In this document: piece by piece, positions 35,489 to 46,755 of the stretch | Layout: each line of letters begins with the position of its first letter | Position numbering within the stretch: position 1 is the first letter of the stretch | From: Monarcha castaneiventris obscurior | Taxonomy: Eukaryota; Chordata; Aves; Passeriformes; Monarchidae | Reading direction: 5' to 3' | Length of the DNA stretch: 64,000 nt | Assembly (NCBI GenBank): GCA_026261815.1 | Contig: JAMPIT010000583.1 | Span: forward strand, 1,736,001 to 1,800,000 | Translations under genes and position numbers: made by a program | Notes under the pieces: model-generated | What the model was told of the DNA's origin: nothing | The model's input: the letters and a program-made list of their open reading frames with translations, nothing else | The model's database searches: none

Positions 35489-35523
35489 TTTTTCTTTTTT
35501 TTTTCTTCTTTTTTTTTTTTTTC
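35489..35523. repeat. T-rich pyrimidine tract ending in CAG
   Basis: About 35 bp of T with a few C, ending 'tttttttttcag'. It resembles a strong splice acceptor and is followed by a 33-codon stop-free frame, but no good donor site follows. I list it as low-complexity DNA. Confidence 0.7.
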
Positions 35524-38500
35524 AGGAAAATTGCCTGGATCTCCAAATGCTGTTGTAAATATCACTTTACATAAGCACATTAATGATCAAATATTAGATT
35601 ACCCTTTTGTGATATTTTCTCAGCTTTAATTTTTATTTAATTGAAACTATTAGTAGGGCTGTAACATTTAGAAGAATGGCTGCTGTAAGGTCAGGTGCTG
35701 TTTATCCAAAAGTACATATTTGTCCAGCAAGCTAATATTTTTAAGACATTGTAATATTAGCCACCTTATATACATTTTCTCAGAGATTGTGCTGGGGTGG
35801 GGCTGTAAGCTTTTAAAAAAATATTGCAAAGAATTATTACAAAGAGGTTTTTAATAATGAAATTTGTAGGGCCATAATGTTGGCTGATATAATTTTGTCA
35901 GCTTTCCAGCTGAAAGACAAGTTTGAGTAACATTTAATATAAAGTTAGGAAATTTTTTTTGTAAATACTTCATGCCTCGGTTTTCTTTTCCTCATCAAAT
36001 GTGCAGCTCTCGTGTAGCTACTGATTCTCTTTGATTTCTTTTCTGGATATAGATTTTTTATTCAAGTGCTGAGTTAATGTCAAGATATTTAAAGCAGTCA
36101 TTCTAAAAAGTATCAGTTTTTAATGATATAGAGTACAGTGCTGTTAAAACACTTTGTTCTAGTCCTTCACATGTTGAAAAAAAAAAATTGAAATGTAAAT
36201 TTTCAGTTGTTTACCTTGAAATTTTCTACAGATGATAGACTTTACAAGCGTCTTCTTTTTTCTTTTTGCCAATACTCATAGGATCCAGCCACCTCTTTGT
36301 TCTGTAAGGTAGACAACCACCCTTAATCTGGAAAGTCTCCCAGATGAGAAGAATTAATCAGAAATCCTACTGCTTTCCCAGCTAGTTACATGAAGCTCCT
36401 TGTTGAGGTCCTATAGGATGACTCTTCTTCTGCCACACTGAGAACACTGAACATATATATCTTTTCAGAAATATTTTTCTACTAATATATCATAGCTAGG
36501 AAAGGATTTATTAGGTTATTTTGACTTTATCCTGACATTAGAGGATTATTCTCTCAAATGTATCATGCAGTATAGTCCATTCATCTTGTCAATTTTCTAA
36601 TTTCTTCTTTTTTTCCTTTCAATGTCAGATCTTTCAAATCCTGTTTATTTTCCTGTTGCTCATAAACCATTTTCCTCAGAGGTTTATAGAGAGTACATTA
36701 GATGATATCAGGAGAAAAACTATTCCTTATGAATGGGCGTAGTAAGATTCATGTAAATCTGAAAGATGCTCCCGGGTTTCTTTCCATTGTTGGTAATAAG
36801 TGAATGGGAATTCCATATTCCCTTTTTTTCACCTAGTGTGGGATTGTCTTTATGCTGACATAGACACATTTAAACCTTTAACTGCTGGTATTATAGTAGA
36901 AAAACCCTGTTATTCCCAAAAACTAACAGACTTGGCAAACAATATCAATTCAGTCAAAACACATAGAATTTATTACACATTAAAAAGTCCATTCAAAACC
37001 CTTCTTACTTCCTTTTTTCCTCTTCAGTTATTCAGGAAATCTTGTAGACACAGCTTTGCTGGAGCTCCATGAGCTGTAACTTGTCTGCTTTTGATGCCTC
37101 CTCCTTGAGGGATATTTTGCTCTGGGATTCCAAATTATAAATGTAGCTTTTAGGAGGACTGTATTAAATACATTTTTTTTTCCCCCTTAATTTAAATAAT
37201 TCCCAGCATAAGAAGATTGGTCTCTCGAGTAAAGTTTTCCTACTTCCAGCAGTAGGTATTTCTGCTTCCTGCTGAAATGAGTGGTTGCCTTTGCTTCTAA
37301 GCATGTACCAATAATTTGAGTAGAAGCAGCTCCTACAGGCACACACTTTAAATATCATAATAGTGTTTCCTCTGCCTCTCAATTCATTTATGCAAAATGA
37401 GAGAGATTTTTTTTTTCTCTTCTTTGTTCTCTCTACTAGATTACTTCTCCCAAGATAAGTGATTAAATCTGGGAGAAAACATTGAAATGGCCATTCATTT
37501 ATCTTATTTGTAATGCTCCTCTAAAACAATTAATTTCTCTTTTTAGTTGGAGTGCTCTGAACTGAAGCAGATACTGAGATTTATGTGGAACTTTAATGCT
37601 GTAATCAGAATTATTTTCTGAAGGCTGATTTCAATGATTATAAAATTTTCTGGATTGTGTTCCTTCTTGTAAACCCACAAAAAGCTTGAGCTACAAGATG
37701 TGCCTTCATGTTGAATTGTACTTGTTATGTTGAAAGTAATTGTTGAGGATATGTGTGTTCATAGTGTTGAAACTGAAGAAAATTGGCCAGAAAATGTTGT
37801 GTGGTTTGTTTGGTTTTTTTTTCCCCAAGTGGTGGTTTTATTTTTTTTTTTTTAATCTACAAGAGAAATTGATACACAGCAATAATGAGCAATATTCCCC
37901 ACAAATCATCTGAAATACCATGGATGCAGTCAGGTTAATTAAGAGCAAGATGAAACCAAGAGGAATTGTATTTTGGGGTTTGCAGAGTGCAGGTGATAGC
38001 AGGACATTTAATTGACATCCTAAACAAGAAATCACTGAGCACTGGGTTCAGAATTCTTTCACCTGACCCTGCAGACCCTGGTGCATTGGTGGAGGCTCTT
38101 GTGTTCACTTAAAGGACTTCTCAAACTGCCACAAAAGCCAGGGCCTACTGAAAGTTATTTTGTACTGATTTTTTGAAAGCCTCTGATTTCTTTTTTTAGC
38201 TCAGTTAACACTGCAGCCAGCAGTAGATTGGGTTTGGGTGGTTTTTTTCCCTTCAATTTGCAGTTCTCCTGATGTAATTAGAAGCAAAACAGAGATGTGT
38301 AGCTACATGTAAGTACTTTACAGGTGATTTTTTAAACTTCAATAAACCATTTCCACGTCTGTGTTCTCACACATGCTGTCCCAGCCCTCAGCACACTGGG
38401 CTGTGCCTGACTCTTCTGATTTATGAAGTCTGAGCTTCATTTTCTGTGCTCAGCAGCCTCTGTATCTCAGCCAGCCCCACAGGAATAAGGAGATGCCAGC

Positions 38501-39600
38501 AGAGGCAGCAAAAAGGGGTTGTGATAAATGGTTGTTCAGGCACATGTGTGTTCAGCTGAGAGAAAATGAGAGTGGCTGATATTGTCAGGTAACTTTAAAT
38601 CTGCTTAATTACTTGAGAAATGGAGGGAGGCAACTGTGATGGGAATTTTCCAAAAAGTGAGATCTCAGTATCTTTGAACTTCTAAATGTGAGATTTATAC
38701 CAAGTAAATTAATATAAGGATAGGAGTAGTGGGCACATGGGTAGGTATGATATAACTTGGAAAAAAACAGTATAATCTGTAAAGAAAATTTCTTCCATGT
38801 TTTCTGAAGAGAAATGCATCCAAAATTTTAATGCAAAGCATGTTGACATTTTTAATAGCTTTACCTTTACTAATAAAACCAATCATTTAAATGTTTTGAA
38901 GCTGGTTATTAATTGCCATACAAGCAACACAGAAATTGCCAGGTACCAATTTGTTGAGTGCTGTTTTCATGCAAGGAGTGGAATATGGGAGGATTCCAGC
39001 TGTTTCCACTGCTTTTTATTTATGATTTCAGTAATTTACCTGCACTAATTGTCATTTATATAATTTGGAAATTTTTAAGAACTTACAGCAGTAAATCTGT
39101 TGATAAAAGTAACACCCAGTTGTGTAAGTCACTTTTTCAGGGACATAGTTTGAGCCTGTTAGTCCCTATAAACCTGTGGTACTTGTAACATGCTCCTTAA
39201 TCATTACTGACATGAAAGAAATTAGAATATGGATTTGTATATTGGACTTGTCAGCCGGGGGAAAACAAGGACTGGTAATGCCCAGATAGAGATGCCAGAA
39301 TGACAGCAAGTTCCCTAATGTGCAGTTTGATTTTTTACCAGTTGCTGCGCTCTGAGGTTTTTGTTCAGCTAACAGGGTAAATGGATGCAATCCCCATGAA
39401 AGCTGAAGAGCAGCCATGCTCTCCTCCAGTCACTGGGGCAGCCAAACTGCTCATGGTTTTGCTAAATCTGCTATATTTTTTTTTTTTTTTGACCAGACTT
39501 GATGTCTTTCTGTGGCAATCTATGGGATTGGTCCTAATTTATAAAAGCAGGGGTGAGAAGGTGGGATGGATTTACAATAGACAGCATTGTTCCAGTTTTC
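35524..39600. other. Unique AT-rich DNA, no gene seen
   Basis: About 4 kb of unique AT-rich DNA with several short A or T runs (36180, 37400, 37842) and no recognised element. Frames up to 90 codons have no support. Confidence 0.55.
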
Positions 39601-40123
39601 ACAGAATCATTATGTTGGAAAAGCCCTCCAAGGCCATGGAGTCCAAGCTGTGCCCAATGCCCACCTTGTCCCCAGCCCAGAGCTCTGAGTGCCACCTCCA
39701 GCCCTTCCTTGGACACCTCCAGGGATGGGGGCTCCAAACCTCCCTGGGCAGCCCCTGCCAAGGCCTGAGCACCCTTTCCATGCAGAAATTCCTGCTGCTG
39801 TCCACCCTGAGCCTCCCCTGGCCCAGGCTGAGGCCGTTCCCTCTCCTCCTGTCCCTGTTCCCTGGGAGCAGAACCCGACCCCCCCCGGCTGCCCCCTCCT
39901 GTCAGGGACTTGTGCAGAGCCACAAGGTCCTCCCTGAGCCTCCTTTTCTCCAGGCTGAGCCCCTTTCCCAGCTCCCTCAGCCGCTCCTGGGGCTCCAGCC
40001 CCTTCCCAGCTCCGTCCCCTGCCCTGGACACGCTCCAGCCCCTCAGGGTCTCTCTGGGTACCCCAGCAGTGCCAGCACAAGGGGACAATCACTGCCCTGA
40101 TCAGGATGCCACTGGCCAAACTA
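39601..40123 (-). mobile_element. CR1 LINE 3' end, second subfamily (~520 bp)
   Basis: Antisense CR1 of a subfamily distinct from the 6-kb type: tail complement 'acagaatcattatgttggaa', then 'caaggccatggagtccaagc', 'tccttggacacctccaggga', 'cctccctgggcagcccctgc' and, to the right, 'tgagcctccttttctccagg' and 'ctggacacgctccagcccct'. The same subfamily is seen at 44.65 and 60.4 kb. Long frames on both strands (up to 239 codons) arise from its G/C-rich body and do not represent an intact LINE protein. Confidence 0.92.
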
Positions 40124-41137
40124 GGTGCCATTGGTTTTGTTTGATTGTTTAATATTAATGTGGCTTTCTTATGTAATGCATTAGGTATCAATTTATTATT
40201 TAATGCATTATGAAAAGGAACATGCTTATTTTCCTTTAAAAAGGTCTGAGGCTGAGAAGCAGGGAAGAAGGCAACCTTTTCCCTTCACAGGAAGTCCATC
40301 CTTCATTTTCACCTTGCAGTCATGTTAAAAAGTGTTTTCTCATTTAGGGAAATGGATTTATCTCACAGGGATCTGTGCAAGGTGCTGGGTCTGTTCTGTG
40401 GCTTTGCACAGTGTCAGTTCCAGGGGTGAGCTGGGGAGACATCTCATTCCACATCAGCTGCTTGGCAGTAACTCCCTGTTTTTCCCTGCAGTCAGTGCTG
40501 AGTAATTTATGACACTTTATCCCCCTGGCAGGAGCAGGGTGGCTCACCTCAGGTATTTGCACTGCTCTCACGTCCCAGGAAAGTGTTTTCAGCTTTGGGA
40601 CACGTTGGGTTCCTGATGGAGCTCGAGAGCATCCTCTGGCTGCTTCTCCTGCTTCCTGACCCTTTAAATCAGTTCTGCTTCCAGGTACATTGACGTTGTT
40701 CCATTGATCTTCCCCTCAGCTTCCTGCTGCACTACACAAAACTCCTTTTGGAGTTCTTACAGGTAGTTATTGATCATGTCTTTTCCCCCATGATGGTAAA
40801 TTTAAGATGCTTTAGGCAAAAACAAAGTACAGTTTATGTGCTCAAGACTTATAAAAGTCTAATATTAGTTTTTGGTTTGCTGTGGATGCTTTGTAATTCA
40901 GAGCACAGAGTAAACTTGTCTCGTTTAACAGAACTCTGCCAAATTAATTGTGTGACTGCAATGACCCAAAGAGGGTTTTTTTTGTTTGTTTTAATTACCA
41001 CAGTTCTTTACCTGTGGGACGGAACATATGAATCTATGCCTAAATCACATATATCAAAGCATGTAAAAGTCCCTTTTTTTTTTTTTTTTCAGTTAATTTT
41101 ATCTCACTGTTTTTTGAAGTAGTTTAGTGGAACTCCA
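40124..41137. other. Unique AT-rich DNA with a T run
   Basis: No gene seen. A T tract at 41067-41089 ends in 'cag' but no exon-like frame follows. A 124-codon frame at 40748-41122 runs into that tract and is probably by chance. Confidence 0.5.
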
Positions 41138-41180
41138 TAGAGTCATAGAAAGGTTTGGGTTGGGAGGTACCTTAAAGACA
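41138..41180 (-). mobile_element. CR1 LINE tail remnant
   Basis: Only ~43 bp: 'atagagtcatagaaaggttt', 'gggttgggaggtaccttaaa'. It is the complement of a CR1 tail and tail box. It is either an extremely 5'-truncated insertion or a decayed end. Confidence 0.75.
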
Positions 41181-41959
41181 AAAGTCTTGCAGAGACAAAA
41201 TTAGAACAAATGAGAAATCCTAAAGGATATTTTTTGGTATCTGAAAAATTGGTGGACAGTTAAAACATGCACATTGTTTTAAGAGCTGACTCATTCCTAT
41301 GTGACATTGATATTGATATTGATTGTGATATTGAGTGTAACTAACCTGGAATTTATTATCTTGGACATCCAATTTAATAAAATAAATAATAATTAGAAAT
41401 TCTGTTATGTTCTCCAAGCATTCTAATTCTGAAATAAAAAAATTAATTTCTTAATTTTTTTAAGATGAATGCAAGTGTAAAATCACACAGTTGTGCAAGA
41501 ATACACTATGATAAGATTGCTTGCATGAGTATTGATACTATTTCATATGGAATATGGAGACAAAATTTGTTTACCTGATTAAAAAACTAAAAAATGTAAA
41601 TGTGTTAATCTATTCCCTGCCCCTTGTGAATGTGCCTCTTTAATTTCCTCTTCATCCTTCTCTGTCTCACATTTCTAATAAGAACTGGCCATTGTGTGTC
41701 CTAGCAGAATTCAATCGTGGCTGTGCACGAGGCAGAGAGCTGAACGTGCTTATTGGATCTGGCTTCCAAGGGAGTTTAAGAAATCTAACTCAGGATTGCC
41801 ATGGTCCCATCCTCTGGATGGTCCTGTCTGTCTTCCTTCTCCCTTGAGCAACCCTGAAAGCCTTTGCTGTTGGGCTGGTTTGAGGTCCTGGTGTAAAACT
41901 CACCACTCATTTTGCTGGATTGGTTTTGAAAGGGATCAGCTTCCAGAGTCAGCTCAGCC
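41181..41959. other. Unique AT-rich DNA, no gene seen
   Basis: No recognised element. A small GATATT/GATTGT repetition occurs at 41308-41335. Confidence 0.5.
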
Positions 41960-42518
41960 AGAGCCTTGGCAGCAGGTCAGGGAGGGGATCCTGCCCCTGT
42001 GCCCGGCCTGGGGCACCTCTGCAGTGCCGTGTCCAGCTCTGGACCCTCAGCACAGCAGGGCCAGGGAGCTCCTGGAGCGGGGCCGGCGGAGGCTGCGCAG
42101 CTGAGGAAGGGCCTGGAGCATCTCCGTGCCCAGGAAAGGCTGAGGGAGCTGGGGCTGCTCAGCCTCGAGAGGAGCCCCAGCTGAGAGGGGCCCTCAGCCC
42201 TGGCTGTCCCTGTGTGCAGGGAGGGCTCCGAGCAGGGCCCGGGCTCTGCTCCGGGGCCCAGCAATGGCACCAGAGCCACGGGCAGGGCCTGAGCCCAGGG
42301 AGCTGCCCCTGCCCAGGAGGCAGAACTTGTGCCCTGGGCAGTGCCCAGCCCTGAGCAGAGTGCCCAGAGAGGCTGTGCAGTCTCCTCCCTGGGGATATTG
42401 CAGAGCCCCATGGACACACTGCTGTGCCCTGTGCTCTGGGATGGCCCTGCTGGAGCAGGGAGGCGGCACCAGAGGAGCCCCCGTGGGCCCCTCCAGCCTC
42501 ACCCAGCCTGGGGTTCTG
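41960..42518 (+). mobile_element. CR1 LINE copy of a tail-less subgroup
   Basis: Body from 'gagccttggcagcaggtcag' through 'ggcctggagcatctccgtgc' and 'tgcccagagaggctgtgcag' to 'cctcacccagcctgggg'. Over 553 bp (41961-42513) it has only four differences and no indels relative to 56688-57240. It ends without the usual 'ccttccaaccc' box and ATTCTG repeat, at the same place as the copies at 53.1 and 57.2 kb. Frames of 139-166 codons on both strands are compositional. Confidence 0.9.
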
Positions 42519-43303
42519 TTCCCCCCAGCCTGAGATGACAAGAAGCTGGAGCGTGGGGAGATGCAGCACAGCAGGGCACCCTGGGCCCTTACTGGTGAAA
42601 TCCTGCAGCCCATGGTCTGGCAAATATTCCTGTGATGAGTAATAGTCTATAAATCCCACTGTCAGGCTCCAAAGCCATCAAATCTTGCTATAAGGTCCTA
42701 GTCCTCTGACTGACCTGGGACACAGGTTACACATTTCAGCCAGAGATACAGAACTTGAGAAATTACAACCAGGGTAAGGCCAAAGAAGTGGTGTGAGTAT
42801 CTCTGTTAGCTGAATGACAGGTGAACTTTAGATTGATTAGGTTTATCTAATCAAGTTTCTGAGCATGATATACCATAAAGGCAAATTAGGGGAGAATTCT
42901 ACCATGAAAATGCTGTCTGGATTTCTCAAATATTTATTTGGTTTTCATCTTCTATTGCATTCCCTTTTTTCCCTTGTTCCTTGAAAAGTATTTTTTTCTC
43001 CATCTTTAACAACCAGAATATCAAATATGGTTCAGAAGTGTATTGATTGAGCCGTATAATTAAGTTCCTCTTTCCTATATAATGCAAAGTCACATTTTTA
43101 TTTTGCCTTTCATTTATCCAAAACATGTCATTAAACATGGAGTATGCATATGCTTTCCAGCCTTTTATTCAAAATATAAAAGCTTCTCTGGAATTCTCCC
43201 AGAAAAAAAAAAAAAAAAAAATAGCATTATAAACCTTACAACTGCATATATTTTATTTTTATACGTGTACAATGTATGTGTGTATTAACTCACAAGTTTA
43301 CTT
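42519..43303. other. Unique AT-rich DNA with an A run
   Basis: No gene seen. An A run lies at 43203-43221, ~80 bp upstream of the second solo LTR. Confidence 0.55.
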
Positions 43304-43675
43304 CTATGGATGCTGAAGAAGCCTCAGCAGAGAATTTCTTCAGCTCTCTGCAGTAGTTCGAGAGAGCTCTGTCTTTCTCATGCTGAACTATGCAAAACAT
43401 GATAAGGTTTCTGTAAACCGAGTTTGCTACCTTGCACCTGCAAATATAATTAGAATTGTTATGATTTCAACTAGGAGAATGAACGATGTGAGGACTGACC
43501 AATCACTCTGGTAGGGAGTTAGCAAGAGGTCCAATAACCTCTTGCCATCTAGGTAGACACTAAGAGAACTAAACACATAAAACCCCGTCCTTTGTTAATT
43601 AAATAATTCCATCCATTCTCTTGACTGCATTCCTGTCTCTGAGTCGTTCTTGCTCTCCGGCCGGCAACTGCAACA
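43304..43675 (+). mobile_element. Solo LTR of an endogenous retrovirus-like element (family 1)
   Basis: A 372-bp element flanked by the 5-bp direct repeat TACTT (43299-43303 and 43676-43680). It begins CTATGGATGCTGAA and continues like the element at 10468-10835. Signals lie in the same order: CCAAT at 43499, CATAAAA at 43576 and ATTAAA at 43598. It ends ..CAACA. There is no viral coding DNA beside it, so it is a solo LTR. It differs considerably from the 10.5-kb copy in the middle, so the two insertions are not very recent or are separate subfamilies. Confidence 0.82.
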
Positions 43676-43680
43676 TACTT

Positions 43681-44649
43681 CAGCTTCATCTATGATCTGG
43701 GATGGCAGTGGGGGAATGATACAGGAGGGGTTTTTGTGGGAAGATGAGTGGAACGAGAGGTTTCCTGTCTGAGGTGGTGGGACATGAGTGTGCAACAGGA
43801 CCAAAGCCAGAGGTTACACTGCCCTCAGCAATTCCAAGTTTGTTTTCTCTCCCAGATAAGTATTTAAATGCCTTGGCTCTCCCTGTACTGATCCAATTTT
43901 GCTGCAGTGTAGCTGTGAGCACTGGGAGCTGCACACCTTGTGAACTTGAATTGATGCAGGTGCCTGCCTGTGGGGGACAATATTCCCAGCAGGAGTGGTT
44001 CAATACACCCCAGCCACATGGAATTGGCTCTTTATGCCCCCTCAAGATGCACTGTGTTACTCCAGGCTGTGCATGCCAAAGCTCTCCTTTACATTTTAGA
44101 TGTGGAAAACGGAACAAATTTTATATTGAACAAATCACACCTACGCTTTTCCATTTTTCTCTCCTCCTACACACAACCTCTCGTTTTCTCAATTTTTTTT
44201 TTTTTCTGGGTATTTTTAGTCAACATTCCAGCAGAGTGAATGTTCAGTAAATAACAGTGTTTGTCAGTTTATGCTGACATTCTTTTATGTGCACACACCC
44301 ATAAAGATCCCTTGCTAGACTACCTCCCATTTTCCAAAAGGCATTGTCCAGCAAGGTTGATCAACCCTGATAAATCCATCTCAGTAAGAGTCTAAAATTT
44401 TAATACAGTAGTTCATAATGTTCTCAGAATGAAACCAAGAAATAGAAAACAGTGCTCATGGCATAAATCTTCAGAAGGCATTTCATCTTTTTAAACAACT
44501 TTTCCATGGTCTACTACTGCATTCCGCTCAGCTTCCCAGCATTCGGACCCGTGCTGCATGGAGTATTCAGCCATTTTAGACAGTGCAAAGTCCCATCAGC
44601 CAACAATGTCTATGACTGCAATGTCTGATTATTTTCATTCTCAACCTTG
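43681..44649. other. Unique DNA, no gene seen
   Basis: Overlapping frames of 143 (minus, 43686-44117) and 168 codons (plus, 43744-44250) lie here. They are on opposite strands over the same bases, and I recognise neither. A T run at 44189-44206 interrupts the plus-strand one. No splice or promoter support. Confidence 0.4.
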
Positions 44650-44762
44650 GTTTCCCATAAATCCAGCCTTGATCCCCCCCTTGCCACCCAGCCCAGAACT
44701 CTGAGTGCCACTCCTTGGACACCTCCAGGGATGGGGACTCCAACACCTCCCTAAGAGGCTTC
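44650..44762 (-). mobile_element. CR1 LINE fragment, second subfamily
   Basis: Antisense fragment with 'ttgccacccagcccagaact', 'ctgagtgccactccttggac' and 'acctccagggatggggactc', matching the copy at 39.6 kb but lacking its tail on the left. It has an internal loss between 'gtgccac' and 'tccttgg'. Confidence 0.85.
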
Positions 44763-46504
44763 AGTTCATCTTTTAACATCCCCTCTGTGACAGTAAATAT
44801 TTATAATAATGAAAACGACATCCAAACTGCAAGAATAATGTCTGTTGTCTTCACAAATGTACTTCTGTCCACACTTCATGGGATGTGCTGCAGCTCTCAT
44901 GAGGCAAACTGGGGCTAGTTCCTATTCTGTACTATTTTAAATATGCTGCTGCTTTGTAGTCTTGAAGGTTAGGGATTCAGCCTCCCTTCACCTTCTGTTT
45001 TTTTTTTTTTTTAAGTTGCTGTTGGGCTGAGATCTGGTATGCCAAGTTTCAGCCTGAAGCAAAATTTTATGTCTGAGTTAAAAATACACAGATAAATCCA
45101 ACTGGAATTGTCTCACATATTATAATATGCAAAAAAGGAACTTTGCCAGAGAGAGAGAGAGACTCTTCTTAATGTGAGCTTAAAGTCAGCCAGCTCTTAC
45201 TTTTTATTTTTGTGCTGCTATCTACTCTCCCCTGAAGGAGCAGGAGTTATGCCTTAAGGTCAAACAGGTGCCGTACAGATCTATATTCTTTTATGTTTCC
45301 ATTTATCTTTCTGCCTCTCTTCTATTGAAAGTTTCAGCTCTATTGCTCTGATTTTTGGGGCTTATAATGGGAGTTGTTTGCTATACTTTTAGTTTAGAGA
45401 AGGTCTTGTAGTAATTCTGATATTTATGAGGAATGTAAAGGCTACCTGCTGATTGTGCATAAATATTTTCAGTCTCTGGCTCATTCAGGAGGAACACTTC
45501 ATTTTTCCAGCGTGTTATTATTACCCTCAATTCATTGTCTAACTTTATGGATACATGGCACAAGTCATGACACCAAATTATTTTGAAACACTGTGGAGTG
45601 CTTTTTCTGTTGTTTTTCTGCTCCTTCTTTTTTAATTTTTGTTTCTTTTCCCCTCCTTCCTTTAGAATTTGCAGACAGATGGTGCCCCCATTGCAATCAT
45701 CAGCAGAGATATTACAAGCATTGCAGCAGTGAGTGTCCAGCCTTCTCCATTGTGCTTGACATGTAGTCCTGAAGCAGGAACCGGACAAAGGTAAAAAGCA
45801 TTAAAATTCAAGATTATTTATATATTGAAATATATTAAATATATAGCAATAAATGAAATATAAAGTTTACTTAAATAGCTGTCAATAAAGCAGTGAGATT
45901 GTGGCAAACCAGGGCTTCTAGAAGAACTCTCCATTAATTATAGACAGCGTTTCTGATCTGGTGGTGCAAAGCTTTTTGTCTGCTGTTCTCCTAACAAGGG
46001 GCAGGTCTTGCACTGGGGCTACTAGGGTCAGTCCCAACAAAAAAAATGTGATTTGTGAGCTAAGTGTCTTGCACACTGTGGAGACACTGGATGTGCTTCC
46101 CTCAAGCCCAGCACTATTGCACACCTGGTGGGGAGTTATGAACTAAGGAGTGAAGCTCCCTTGTGCCTTGCAAACAGAGATCTCCACTTAAAGGCATTAA
46201 ATTTGCCCCTAGCTTTAAGTACTGGAGGAAGAGACTTTAGATATCTGACCAGCCTGCTCTGTCTTTCAGCAGAAATTGTGCAGTCAGACATGAAATGACC
46301 TCAGCTATGAATCTGAGTGCCTTGAAAAGGTTTAGCCTGATATAAAATTGTTTTTTGCTGTGTCAAAATGGGTTGGTCTGTTCACAGCATAGCAGCAGGG
46401 AGTCTGAAGAATTCTGGCGCTCCTCTCATGGAGCAGGAGGGTGAAACCCTTTTGGATGATAGCAGGAGTAGGGGCAGTCCATGGTGTCTGCCTAAAATGA
46501 ACTT
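44763..46504. other. Unique DNA with a possible exon
   Basis: AT-rich DNA. A possible plus-strand exon at 45666-45790 has a 50-nt pyrimidine tract and a plausible donor (see findings), but I recognise no protein. A (GA)n of ~14 bp lies at 45148 and a T run at ~44999. Confidence 0.4.
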
Positions 46505-46755
46505 TATAGAATCCCAGAATGGTTTGGGTTAGAAGGGACCTTAAAGGTTGTCCAGTTCCACCTGGGCAAGGACACCTTCTACTATCCCAGGCTTCTCCAA
46601 ACCCTGGCCAGCCTGGCCTTGGGCACTGCCAGGGATCCAGGGGCAGCCACAGCTTCTCTGGGCACCCTGTGCCAGGGCCTGCCCACCCTCTCAGGGTGGA
46701 GAAATTCCTTCCCAATATCCCATCTAAACCCACTCTCTGCCAGTTTGACATTAGT
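46505..46755 (-). mobile_element. CR1 LINE 3' end, diverged flanks
   Basis: Antisense CR1: 'atagaatcccagaatggttt', 'gaccttaaaggttgtccagt', then a ~75-bp stretch (46614-46690) with no difference from the young copies. After that it diverges at 'ctctcagggtggagaaattc'. The conserved stretch lies between clearly older-looking flanks. Confidence 0.9.

Noticed and set aside
35489..35560. T tract ending in CAG as a splice acceptor
   Set aside because: No usable donor follows, and the tract sits in a region rich in T runs.
39381..40191. Frames of 239, 193 and 184 codons
   Set aside because: They cover a CR1 3' end in antisense and sense; no intact reverse transcriptase or endonuclease motif is visible.
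43686..44250. 143- and 168-codon frames on opposite strands
   Set aside because: They occupy the same bases, neither shows known motifs, and no splice or promoter signals support either.
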